Shown here piece by piece: positions 35,225-43,334 of a DNA stretch of 64,000 nt. Made by a program: the position numbers and the translations under genes. This stretch comes from Anaerosalibacter sp. Marseille-P3206 (GTDB taxonomy: Bacteria; Bacillota; Clostridia; Tissierellales; Sporanaerobacteraceae), in assembly GCF_900155565.1 (NCBI RefSeq), contig NZ_FUHM01000002.1, positions 186,001 through 250,000 of the forward strand, read 5' to 3'. The notes under the pieces are model-generated. The model was given only the letters and a program-made list of their open reading frames with translations. It did not search any database and was not told where the DNA came from. Position 1 is the first letter of the stretch. Every line of letters starts with the position of its first letter.

Positions 35225-36536
35225 GTTTAGTATCTGCATATTTACTTTGTTGTCTATTTTTTATATTTGTCTGATCTAACATCCATTCAATATATACTCC
35301 ATAACCTTTTGTAGGATCATTTACAAAAACATGAGTAACAGCTCCAATTAATTTTCCATCTTGAATTATTGGACTACCACTCATTCCCTGAACAATTCCT
35401 CCAGTCTTTTCTAATAACTTTTTATCTATTATTTTTATTACCATACTCTTTTGTTCAGGATAATATTGATTCTGTGCTTTTAAAACCTCTATCTCAAATT
35501 TCTCAATTTTATTATCACTTATAGTTGTTAAAATATAAGCCTTTCCTTCTTTTACTTCTTCCTTCATCCCTATAGGTATTGATTTTAGTTTAGTTTTCGG
35601 TATATTTGTATTCCTTAGTTCGCCATATATACCATAGGGTGTATTGTATTTTATATCACCTAGTACATTCTCTGTTTCGTAGAATATACCTTTGATTTCC
35701 CCCGGATTTCCTTTTCTACCCTGCTCAACTTCTGATACTTTTGCACTCATTATTTTACCATTTTCAATATTGAGTAATTTTCCAGTATCCATATCTGTTA
35801 TTCCATGGCCTAAGGCTCCAAATACTTTACTATTGTCATCATAAAAAGTTAAAGTACCAATGCCTGCAGTCTTATCTCTTACCCAAATTCCAAGTCTATA
35901 ACAATTATCTTGTAAGCTCTTAACAGGTTTTACTGTAGTTGAAAATCGCATACCGTTTCTTTCAATAACTATATTTACTTCCTTATCTTCAATATTGTTC
36001 AATAACTCAACTACATGTTCAGCATCCCTAACTTTTTCCCCATTTATATCTATTATACTATCTCCAGCTTTAATACCGCCTACCCTTGCTGGATTGTATT
36101 TCTTCCCATCTACTCCGATTATATCAGTTACAGATACTACAAGAACACCTCTAGTATTTAGTCTTACTCCTATTGAATTGCCTCCCGGTACCAGGTGTAT
36201 TCTATCTAATACATTAACTTCTATATCTCTTACTGGTATTAAACCAAACAAATTAAATTGAAGTTTTGCATTACCCGAATCTATGCTATTAAATTTGTAT
36301 GACCTTTTAAAAGCTAAATTTGATTTACATATAGAATTATAATCTACAACCTTACTACTATCCTGTAATACTTTAATAGTGAAGGGAAAGGTTACGTCTA
36401 AGTCTTTATCCTCGCCTTTTATAATATTTATTTTTTGCGGGAAAGAATATAGATTTAGTATCTGACTAACACATAAAAATAATAATAGAGTTATTACTAT
36501 ATAAAATCTCGATTTATTGTTTAAATACTTTGGCAA
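35214..36536 (-). CDS. spoIVB: SpoIVB serine peptidase
   Basis: Forespore-secreted S55 peptidase of 440 residues that cleaves SpoIVFA and triggers sigma-K processing. N-terminal signal anchor (about 12-30), PDZ domain (about 110-190, with GIKAGDSIIDING), catalytic His in ALGHGITDMDTG and Ser in QGMSGSPI. TTG start. A sigma-F/G-like promoter lies upstream. Gene order recN-spoIVB-spo0A is conserved in spore formers. Confidence 0.95.
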   Translation of the reverse strand: MPKYLNNKSRFYIVITLLLFLCVSQILNLYSFPQKINIIKGEDKDLDVTFPFTIKVLQDSSKVVDYNSICKSNLAFKRSYKFNSIDSGNAKLQFNLFGLIPVRDIEVNVLDRIHLVPGGNSIGVRLNTRGVLVVSVTDIIGVDGKKYNPARVGGIKAGDSIIDINGEKVRDAEHVVELLNNIEDKEVNIVIERNGMRFSTTVKPVKSLQDNCYRLGIWVRDKTAGIGTLTFYDDNSKVFGALGHGITDMDTGKLLNIENGKIMSAKVSEVEQGRKGNPGEIKGIFYETENVLGDIKYNTPYGIYGELRNTNIPKTKLKSIPIGMKEEVKEGKAYILTTISDNKIEKFEIEVLKAQNQYYPEQKSMVIKIIDKKLLEKTGGIVQGMSGSPIIQDGKLIGAVTHVFVNDPTKGYGVYIEWMLDQTNIKNRQQSKYADTKQGR

Positions 36537-36619
36537 GTAATATCACTCTCCCAATCTCCCCTTTTTTAAAAATTTCACCTCCTTTTAAAAATATATTTGC
36601 AATTATAATTTAGCCTTTT

Positions 36620-36649
36620 TAGTATATAATTATTCTCAGTAAATATTAA
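36620..36649 (-). promoter_or_regulatory. Candidate forespore (sigma-F/G) promoter of spoIVB
   Basis: Minus-strand TTAATA (36649-36644), 17-bp spacer, TATACTA (36626-36620); compare TGAATA and CATACTA. Located about 80 bases before the TTG start. Position and the known regulation of spoIVB support it; match is imperfect. Confidence 0.4.
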
Positions 36650-36680
36650 ACCTATTGTAAAGTAAAATATATCTTTCCTA

Positions 36681-36716
36681 AAAAAAGAAAAACACTTTAT
36701 AAAAATATAAAGTGTT
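36681..36716 (-). terminator. Intrinsic terminator after recN
   Basis: 10-bp stem AACACTTTAT/ATAAAGTGTT (36691-36700 with 36707-36716) at the recN stop, with a U-rich tract on the minus strand (36681-36690). Confidence 0.75.
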
Positions 36717-38415
36717 ATAATTTAGATTTTGTTTTTTTAGCCATAGATAACATTTCCCGTGCATGCATTCTAGTTGTATCAGTTAAATCTACACCACCAA
36801 GAAGACGAGCCAATTCATCAATTCTCTCTTCGTAATTAAGTTTTTTTACCTCTGTAATAGATCTATTATCTTCAGTTTTTTTTGATATAGAAAAATGTGT
36901 ATCACCTAATGCTGCAATCTGCGGTAAATGTGAAATACAAATAACTTGTCGTTTTTTAGCAATACTATTTATTTTTTCACCTACTATTTGTGCTGTTCTT
37001 CCACTAATTCCTGAATCAACCTCATCAAAAATAAGGCATGGAATTTCATCATATTCTGCTAAAATAGATTTAAATGCTAACATTATTCTAGAAATTTCAC
37101 CTCCAGATGCTATTTTTGATAAAGGTTTTAGAGATTCACCTGGATTTGTTGATATTAAGAACTCAATTTTATCAAATCCATCTAGACTATAATTATCATT
37201 TTTTGTAATTTGCACTTTAAATATAACATTTTTCATATTTAGTTGAGCTAATTCATTTCCAAAAACTTTTTCAATATCAGCACTTATCTTTTTTCTCTCT
37301 ATTGATAATTTTTCACATTTATTATTAAGTATTTTTTTAATTTTATTAATTTCATTTTTTGTCTTTTCAACTTCTTTTTCATTATTTAATAAAACTTGTA
37401 ATCTTTGATTGATTTTTTGTCTATAAGATAATATATCATCAATTGTATTACCATATTTCTTTTTTAATTTATTTATAGTATCTATTCTCTCTTCTAAATA
37501 TACAATTCTTTCTTCATCAAAATTTATATTGTCTAGGTAATATAATAAATCTCTATTTAACTCTTGCAATTCAAAATTAATATTATTTAAAGTATCATAA
37601 TATGACGCTATTTCTTTATCATATTTTTTTATTCCGCCAATAGAAGATAATACTTTATTTATAGAATCTATTATAGAAAAACTTTCATAGTTATTGGATT
37701 GAAGTAATTTAACTCCTTCACTTAATCCCGATACAATATATTTTATATTATTTAATTTCTCATATTCTTCAAATACTTCATCTTCTTCTTTTTTTGATAA
37801 CCTAGCACTATCAATTTCTTCTATTTGATAATTTAATAAGTCAATTTCTCTATCTTTTGCTATTTCATCTAAGGATATTTCTTTTAATCTTTTATTATGT
37901 AATATTAGTTCATTGTAATAATTTGATACTTCTTCTTTCAATTTTTTAAAATCTTCATCTCCAAAAGAATCTATTATAATTATATGGTTATCTGGGTTTA
38001 AAAGTGATTGATGCTCGTGTTGTCCATGTATATCAATTAAATGTCTTGTAATATTATTCAACATATTTAAAGTTACTGTTCGTCCATTTATTCTAGAAAC
38101 ACTTCTTCCAGTAGTGTATAATTCCCTTGTAAGCAATAAATAATCATTGTTTTCACTGTCAATTCCATACTCATCTAAAACAGTTTTAACTTTTTTGGGT
38201 TTTTCAAGATAAAACAATCCTTCTAATATTGCCTTGTCTGATCCTGTTCTGATAAAATCTCTACTAGCTCTGCTACCTAGGATTAAACTTATAGCGTCAA
38301 CTATTATTGACTTTCCTGCTCCTGTCTCTCCTGTCAAAACATTGAATCCAGTTGTAAAATCAATGTGTAACTTTTCTGCTATAACAAAATTCTCTACACT
38401 TAACTCTACAATCAC
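36715..38415 (-). CDS. recN: DNA repair protein RecN
   Basis: SMC-like ATPase of 566 residues for double-strand break repair. Walker A GETGAGKSIIVDA near residue 28, long coiled coils (about 150-370), ABC signature LKPLSKIASGGEISRIMLA and Walker B CLIFDEVDSGISG. GTG start. Follows argR by 15 bases, the standard argR-recN order. Confidence 0.95.
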   Translation of the reverse strand: MIVELSVENFVIAEKLHIDFTTGFNVLTGETGAGKSIIVDAISLILGSRASRDFIRTGSDKAILEGLFYLEKPKKVKTVLDEYGIDSENNDYLLLTRELYTTGRSVSRINGRTVTLNMLNNITRHLIDIHGQHEHQSLLNPDNHIIIIDSFGDEDFKKLKEEVSNYYNELILHNKRLKEISLDEIAKDREIDLLNYQIEEIDSARLSKKEEDEVFEEYEKLNNIKYIVSGLSEGVKLLQSNNYESFSIIDSINKVLSSIGGIKKYDKEIASYYDTLNNINFELQELNRDLLYYLDNINFDEERIVYLEERIDTINKLKKKYGNTIDDILSYRQKINQRLQVLLNNEKEVEKTKNEINKIKKILNNKCEKLSIERKKISADIEKVFGNELAQLNMKNVIFKVQITKNDNYSLDGFDKIEFLISTNPGESLKPLSKIASGGEISRIMLAFKSILAEYDEIPCLIFDEVDSGISGRTAQIVGEKINSIAKKRQVICISHLPQIAALGDTHFSISKKTEDNRSITEVKKLNYEERIDELARLLGGVDLTDTTRMHAREMLSMAKKTKSKL

Positions 38416-38430
38416 AATACTACCCCCATT

Positions 38431-38883
38431 TTAATTGAGTATACTTTGAAAAGTCTTTATTATAAGTTCAATACTCTCTACATCACTAGCAGCAATAAAA
38501 ATAGTATCATCTCCTGCTAAAGTTCCAACTATTCCCTCTAATTTTAAAGAATCTATGGCTGAAGCACACACTTGTGCAGCTCCAGGTATTGTTTTTATAA
38601 CTACAATATGGCCAGCAATATCATAACTAACCACTGAGTTTCTAAATATAGTTATTAATCTATCAGTTGTTCCTTCTAAATTATCTTCTACTACTGCATA
38701 TTTATACCTTCCATTTTTAGATAGTACCTTGACGAGTCTCAATTCTTTAATATCCCTTGATATGGTTGCTTGAGTAATGTCTATACCTGCTTTTTTTAGG
38801 AACTCTGCCAATTCCTCTTGAGTTTCAACATCATAGTTTTCTATTATTTCTAAAATTTTTCTCTGCCTGGTATATTTCTTCAT
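38431..38883 (-). CDS. argR: Arginine repressor
   Basis: Hexameric arginine-sensing repressor/activator, 150 residues: winged-helix domain (about 1-70) with DITQATISRDIKELRLVKV and C-terminal arginine-binding domain with GTLAGDDTIFIAA. In clostridia it lies between tlyA/nadK and recN; here no nadK intervenes. Confidence 0.95.
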   Translation of the reverse strand: MKKYTRQRKILEIIENYDVETQEELAEFLKKAGIDITQATISRDIKELRLVKVLSKNGRYKYAVVEDNLEGTTDRLITIFRNSVVSYDIAGHIVVIKTIPGAAQVCASAIDSLKLEGIVGTLAGDDTIFIAASDVESIELIIKTFQSILN

Positions 38884-38917
38884 TCCTAACCTCCCTAATT
38901 CGTAAATGGATTTTAAC

Positions 38918-39721
38918 TTATAAGTCGTTATGAGATTCTATTACTATTTCACTTATTACTTTTTGCATTGTATTTTCTTCTTTTTCCATTCCTTTTCTAA
39001 TATAAAATAAATATTCAATATTTCCTGTTCCTCCTTTAATAGGAGAATAGGTTATTTTATCTACAAACAATCCAATGCTAGAACAAAAATTATACATATC
39101 TAAAAGAACTTCTTCATGAACAGACTTGTCTCTAACTATTCCTTTCTTACCTACTTTTTCTCTTCCAGCTTCAAATTGTGGCTTAATCAATGCGACTATT
39201 TCACCATTTTTATCTAATAGTTCTTTAGCTACTGGCAAAACAAGTTTAAGGGAAATAAAAGATACATCTATAGAAATAAAGTTAGCTAACTCCCCAAGAT
39301 CATTTTTCGTTACATATCTAATATTAGTTCTTTCCTTTAATATAACTCGCTCATCCTGCCTTATTTTCCAATCTATTTGGCCATAACCTACATCAATAGC
39401 ATATACTCTTTTTGCTCCATTTTGTAGCATACAATCAGTAAATCCACCAGTTGAAGCTCCAATGTCAATACAAACTTTGTTTTTTAAATTTAAATCAAAA
39501 AAATCTATAGCCTTTTCTAGTTTTAAACCTCCACGACTTACATAGGGAATTGGATTTCCTTTTATACTAATTACACTATTAATATCCACTTTCTCTCCAG
39601 GTTTATCTACTCTCTTACCATCAACATATACTATTCCTGCCATTATAAGTCTTTTTCCTTTTTCTCTTGATTCAACCAATTTTTTATCTGCAAGTAAAAT
39701 ATCTACTCTCTCTTTCCTCAT
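38918..39721 (-). CDS. tlyA: TlyA family rRNA 2'-O-methyltransferase / hemolysin A
   Basis: S4 RNA-binding domain (about 1-60) plus FtsJ-like methyltransferase domain, 267 residues, SAM motif VCIDIGASTGGFTDCML. By homology it 2'-O-methylates 16S/23S rRNA; the hemolysin name is historical. Its ATG is preceded by GGGGAG. It follows oapA by 10 bases. dxs, usually found between ispA and tlyA, is missing here and its place is taken by OLE/oapA. Confidence 0.92.
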   Translation of the reverse strand: MRKERVDILLADKKLVESREKGKRLIMAGIVYVDGKRVDKPGEKVDINSVISIKGNPIPYVSRGGLKLEKAIDFFDLNLKNKVCIDIGASTGGFTDCMLQNGAKRVYAIDVGYGQIDWKIRQDERVILKERTNIRYVTKNDLGELANFISIDVSFISLKLVLPVAKELLDKNGEIVALIKPQFEAGREKVGKKGIVRDKSVHEEVLLDMYNFCSSIGLFVDKITYSPIKGGTGNIEYLFYIRKGMEKEENTMQKVISEIVIESHNDL

Positions 39722-39731
39722 GTAATCTCCC

Positions 39732-40334
39732 CTAATTATATTTCTTATTACTTTTATTATCAGATAATACCGTAATCTTGAATTTTTCTTCTAAAAAATT
39801 GAGTACTTTAGCAAAATGAAAGATAATCTGTTCCGAATTTTTAATAGCTATCTCCTTTCCTAAAGCCTTACCTCCAACAGTTAAAGACGCAATTAGAGCT
39901 GTTACAAATATACTTAAAATTGTCCCACTTTTAATATCATACCGTTCTATTAATTTATAGATAATAGTTGTACCAGCGCCACCACTTATAATACCACTAA
40001 TATCACCAATCACATCATTACAAAAGTTTGAAACTTGCCCTGCATTTCTTACAAGTCTTACTGCATATTTTGCTTCTCCTATCTTGTTAGCAGCCATCGC
40101 ATGAAATGGTCTTTCTTCTGCAGAAGTTACTGCAATACCAATAATATCAAAAAATATGCCGACAAATATTATAAACATTAAAATAATAAATGCAGCTAAA
40201 ATATCAATATTATTCATAAGGTTTTCAGTTATTATACTAAAAATTACAGCCATTACAAAAGTCCAAAAAGTTATAACTAAAACCCACTTATTGTTATGAC
40301 TTCGCAGAACTCCGTCATCATCCTTTTTTTTCAT
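39732..40334 (-). CDS. oapA: OapA, OLE RNA-associated membrane protein
   Basis: About 200 residues with three to four transmembrane segments (WVLVITFWTFVMAVIFSII, then IILMFIIFVGIFFDIIG, then a C-terminal ILSIFVTALIASLTVGG) and a cytoplasmic-side loop containing RLVRNAGQVSNFCNDVIGD, with the DxxxD of the OapA family (DVIGD). By homology it binds OLE RNA at the membrane and is needed for stress tolerance. ATG 40334 is preceded by GGAGGGATTAG, so the longer frame to 40376 is not used. It lies directly after OLE RNA, which fixes the assignment. Confidence 0.87.
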   Translation of the reverse strand: MKKKDDDGVLRSHNNKWVLVITFWTFVMAVIFSIITENLMNNIDILAAFIILMFIIFVGIFFDIIGIAVTSAEERPFHAMAANKIGEAKYAVRLVRNAGQVSNFCNDVIGDISGIISGGAGTTIIYKLIERYDIKSGTILSIFVTALIASLTVGGKALGKEIAIKNSEQIIFHFAKVLNFLEEKFKITVLSDNKSNKKYN

Positions 40335-40360
40335 TTTCCTAATCCCTCCATAATAATTAA

Positions 40361-40387
40361 TAAAAGCTGATAGCAATAGCTATCAGC
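40361..40387 (-). terminator. Hairpin at the 3' end of OLE RNA, upstream of oapA
   Basis: GCTGATAGC/GCTATCAGC stem (40366-40374 with 40379-40387), 4-nt AATA loop, then UUUUAUU on the minus strand. It separates OLE RNA from oapA; a weak tail may let some transcripts read into oapA. Confidence 0.7.
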
Positions 40388-40964
40388 AAAGCGAGTGGCA
40401 ATATGCTAAGTAAATCTTACGGCTTAAGGTCTAGCAGGATTTCCCAGATAAAAACTGCATGTCGCCATAGCAGCGGTTTCCCTTTAATTAAATCTCTACT
40501 CTGTCGCCATGAGTAGGGCTAGATTACCACTTAGTCCGCACTGTAATCCCTAGCACATTTCCTGTGAACAGTCTAGGAGTTTTCCTCCACAGCCAGTCTA
40601 TTCCCTAGCCTCTTTTGCAAAATGGGTTTCGACAACAAAACTTCATTCCACTAGGGCCCTAGTAAAATGAAATCGAACTACTTGTCTTCTGCCCATTTCA
40701 CTCAAGGCAGGCTACGCTGCATGTAATACTAATTACATTGCAGGTTTATCTTATCATACTCCCGAATATGATAAGTCTCCACGAAGGTAGGGTCAACGCC
40801 CACATGCCATTGTGGATCGCCCCATCCTTCTTACTCCCAACCATGACCCTCAACTGGGCGTCGAAAGCCAAAATCAGGAACTTCATCGATATGCCCTTTG
40901 ACGGATTTTTAGCCCCGCCTTCAGAAATAGTTGTGCTGACTAGAATACTGTGCCACTCTAAGTC
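40366..40964 (-). ncRNA. ole: OLE RNA (Ornate, Large, Extremophilic)
   Basis: About 600-nt structured RNA of the OLE family, partner of OapA. The region is GC-richer and free of a credible protein frame. A perfect 8-bp closing stem joins 40951-40958 with 40393-40400 (GAGUGGCA/UGCCACUC on the RNA), 550 nt apart. Hairpins lie at 40718-40742 and 40750-40775. A conserved-looking block (40780-40930) reads AAGGAUGGGGCGAUCCACAA and UGGGCGUUGACCCUACC. It starts at its own promoter after ispA and ends with the hairpin before oapA, the synteny described for OLE in Bacillus halodurans and anaerobic Firmicutes. The 5' and 3' ends are estimates. Confidence 0.88.
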
Positions 40965-40970
40965 AATCAT

Positions 40971-40999
40971 ATTATAGCATAATGCAAGTTGATTTTCAA
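40971..40999 (-). promoter_or_regulatory. Near-consensus sigma-A promoter of OLE RNA
   Basis: Minus-strand TTGAAA (40999-40994), 17-bp spacer, TATAAT (40976-40971). It starts 15 bases after the ispA stop codon, giving a predicted RNA start near 40964. One of the best sigma-A matches in the window. Confidence 0.8.
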
Positions 41000-41013
41000 T
41001 TACCTAAATATGT

Positions 41014-41883
41014 TTATTTATTCCTAAACATTAAAAAATATACGAATTCTTCAAGGAATTCTGTATCTCTATTATTGAAAGTATCTAGAGAATTTATAGC
41101 AATATTCCCCAATCTTTTTAATTCTTCCTCAGCTTCTTTTTTTGAATAAAAAGATAAAAATGTAGTTTTATTGTTTTGTTTATCTTTGTCAATATCTAAT
41201 ATATCATCTCTTATTTGAAAAGCCAATCCAACTGCTTCTCCATACTCCCTTAGACTTTTTATTTGTTCTTCATTTCCCCCACCAATAATTCCTCCAGCCA
41301 CTACAGAAGCTTTGATCAGTGCAGCAGTTTTATATTTATACATGTATTTTAATGTTTCAATATTTATACCCATATTATCTGATAATATATCAACAACTTG
41401 ACCACCTATCATTCCTTCTATTCCTGCACTAGTAACTATTTCTTTAAAAGCTCTTAAATACTTGCTAACATTTACACCTTTATCAAACTCTTTTAGGATA
41501 TAATTATTCATTAATTCATAAGAACAGTTTATAAGTCCATCTCCTGCTAATATAGCAATAGCGTCTCCAAAAACCTTATGGTTTGTTGGTTTACCTCTTC
41601 TAAAATCATCATCGTCCATTGCAGGTAAATCATCATGTACAAGAGAATAAGTATGAATCATCTCCATAGCCGATGCAAAAGGCATAGCTTCCTCAAGCTT
41701 TCCTCCTATTAATTCATTACTTTTTAGGAGTAAAATAGGTCTAATTCGTTTTCCACCTGCCAATAGACTATATCTCATAGCTTCATTAATAGTTTCAGTA
41801 TAAACAGTTTTATCTAAAAACAAATTTTCCAATTGTTTATCTATCAATTCTTTTAACATATCTATTTCAGATTTTATATTCAT
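41014..41883 (-). CDS. ispA: Polyprenyl synthetase, farnesyl diphosphate synthase type
   Basis: 289 residues; condenses IPP with DMAPP/GPP to FPP. First aspartate-rich motif DDLPAMDDDD and second DDILD, with GGKRIRP at the N-terminus. It is the last of the xseA-xseB-ispA operon before OLE RNA. Usual Firmicute order puts dxs next; here OLE-oapA is inserted instead. Confidence 0.93.
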   Translation of the reverse strand: MNIKSEIDMLKELIDKQLENLFLDKTVYTETINEAMRYSLLAGGKRIRPILLLKSNELIGGKLEEAMPFASAMEMIHTYSLVHDDLPAMDDDDFRRGKPTNHKVFGDAIAILAGDGLINCSYELMNNYILKEFDKGVNVSKYLRAFKEIVTSAGIEGMIGGQVVDILSDNMGINIETLKYMYKYKTAALIKASVVAGGIIGGGNEEQIKSLREYGEAVGLAFQIRDDILDIDKDKQNNKTTFLSFYSKKEAEEELKRLGNIAINSLDTFNNRDTEFLEEFVYFLMFRNK

Positions 41884-41886
41884 ATA

Positions 41887-42120
41887 CTAATCCTCCAGTT
41901 TAAATAACTCTTCAAACGCCCCTTTTTCTTCATCTTTTAATATAATTTTAATATCACCTTCAACTTTATTTAATACTTCATTTAAATGCTTATATATTTC
42001 TACTCCGATCTTAAAGTTATCAAATGATTCGCTTAAAGTTAAATCCCCTTGTTCAAGATTTTCAATAATCTTAGTTAATTCCTTTACACCCTCTTCATAT
42101 GACATTTTACTTAAATCCAT
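41887..42120 (-). CDS. xseB: Exodeoxyribonuclease VII small subunit
   Basis: 77 residues, helical, with SYEEGVKELTKIIENLEQGDLTLSESFDNFKIG matching XseB, of which LEQGDLTLSESF is the core. It binds the XseA C-terminus to form exonuclease VII, which degrades single-stranded DNA. Start overlaps the xseA stop by 14 bp. Confidence 0.93.
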   Translation of the reverse strand: MDLSKMSYEEGVKELTKIIENLEQGDLTLSESFDNFKIGVEIYKHLNEVLNKVEGDIKIILKDEEKGAFEELFKLED

Positions 42121-43333
42121 TGCTATACTCTCCTTTTTTCACTTTTTCTACTCTAGCTTTTATAGTACCATCTTTAAGGAGTACACTAAATCCTTCACCT
42201 ATAGATATATCTTCTACAGATTTAATTAGTTTATCTGATTCATCTGTTAAAATGCCATATCCCCTATTGGCTGTAGATAAAGGACTTAATAAGTCTAACT
42301 TGTTTCCCAATATCTCTAATTTGTTTTTATAATCTCTCATCTTTGAAAAATAAGCATTTGTTAGATCTTTAAATAAACTATCTAAATATTGTAAGTTTTC
42401 ATTTAGTTTGTTTATAGGATTAAGCCTATTTAATTTTTCTTCATAAGCGTCTAACTCTAACTTCTTACTTTCCATCAAAGATAAATAACTATCTACTATT
42501 TCTGTAAATCTAATATTTAAATCTTCTTTTAGATTTTCTAATCTAGGAACTGCTAATTCTGCAGCTGCTGATGGCGTTGGCGCTCTTAAATCGGCAACAA
42601 AATCAGCTATTGTAAAATCAGTTTCATGTCCAACTGCTGATATTACAGGTATATCCATTCCATATATCGTCCTTGCTAACAACTCATCATTAAAAGCAAA
42701 AAGTTCTTCTATTGAACCTCCACCTCTACCTGTTATTACTAAATCTATGTCATTCCTGTTATTAAAATAAAGAAGACCTTCACATATTTCCTTACTAGCC
42801 CCTTCACCTTGTACCAAAACAGGATATATTATTAGTTCAACAATAGGAAATCTTCTTTTAACAACTGTAATTATATCTCTAATAGCAGCACCTGTAGACG
42901 ATGTTACAATTCCTATTTTTCTAGGAAACTTTGGTATTTCCTTTTTGTGCATCTCATTAAAAATGCCCTCTGCTTCTAGCTTTTTAAGCAATTTATTGTA
43001 TGCAAGATATAAATCTCCTAATCCTGCTTCTTCTATAGTTTTTACGTATAACTGATAATCTCCATCTCGCTCATAAACTGAAATATATCCATTAACTATA
43101 ACTTTTATACCATCCTTTAAAACCATATCTATATTCTTATTATAGCTTTTAAACATTACACATTTTATTTTGCCTTTTTCATCTTTTAGAGAAAAATACA
43201 TATGACCACTATAATGATGTTTAAAATTGGAGATTTCACCTTCTACACAAACATTTGACAATATAGGATCGCCCATTAATATTCTCTTAATATACTGATT
43301 TACTTCACAGACCTTTAAAGGTTTTACAGACAT
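42107..43333 (-). CDS. xseA: Exodeoxyribonuclease VII large subunit
   Basis: 408 residues: N-terminal OB domain (about 1-100, with VEGEISNFKHHYSGHMYFSLKD), catalytic domain with VITGRGGGSIEELFAFNDE and SAVGHETDFTIADFVADLRAPTPSAAAE, and a coiled-coil C-terminus for XseB binding. Follows the TsaD-like gene by two bases. Well-preserved and full length. Confidence 0.95.
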   Translation of the reverse strand: MSVKPLKVCEVNQYIKRILMGDPILSNVCVEGEISNFKHHYSGHMYFSLKDEKGKIKCVMFKSYNKNIDMVLKDGIKVIVNGYISVYERDGDYQLYVKTIEEAGLGDLYLAYNKLLKKLEAEGIFNEMHKKEIPKFPRKIGIVTSSTGAAIRDIITVVKRRFPIVELIIYPVLVQGEGASKEICEGLLYFNNRNDIDLVITGRGGGSIEELFAFNDELLARTIYGMDIPVISAVGHETDFTIADFVADLRAPTPSAAAELAVPRLENLKEDLNIRFTEIVDSYLSLMESKKLELDAYEEKLNRLNPINKLNENLQYLDSLFKDLTNAYFSKMRDYKNKLEILGNKLDLLSPLSTANRGYGILTDESDKLIKSVEDISIGEGFSVLLKDGTIKARVEKVKKGEYSNGFK

Positions 43334-43334
43334 A

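Noticed and set aside
40628-40634. Perfect 0A box (TTCGACA) inside OLE RNA
   Set aside because: It lies in the middle of the RNA gene, far from any promoter, so it is most likely a chance match or part of the RNA structure.
40366-40964. RNase P RNA, tmRNA or group II intron as identity of the large RNA
   Set aside because: I see no GAGGAAAGUCC core of RNase P, no tRNA-like ends or tag frame of tmRNA, and no domain V hairpin or reverse transcriptase gene. Synteny with oapA favours OLE.
40738-40977. Open frames of 79 (plus) and 74 (minus) codons in the OLE region
   Set aside because: No ribosome binding site, no family resemblance, and they lie inside the structured RNA; the GC-richer composition explains the chance frames.
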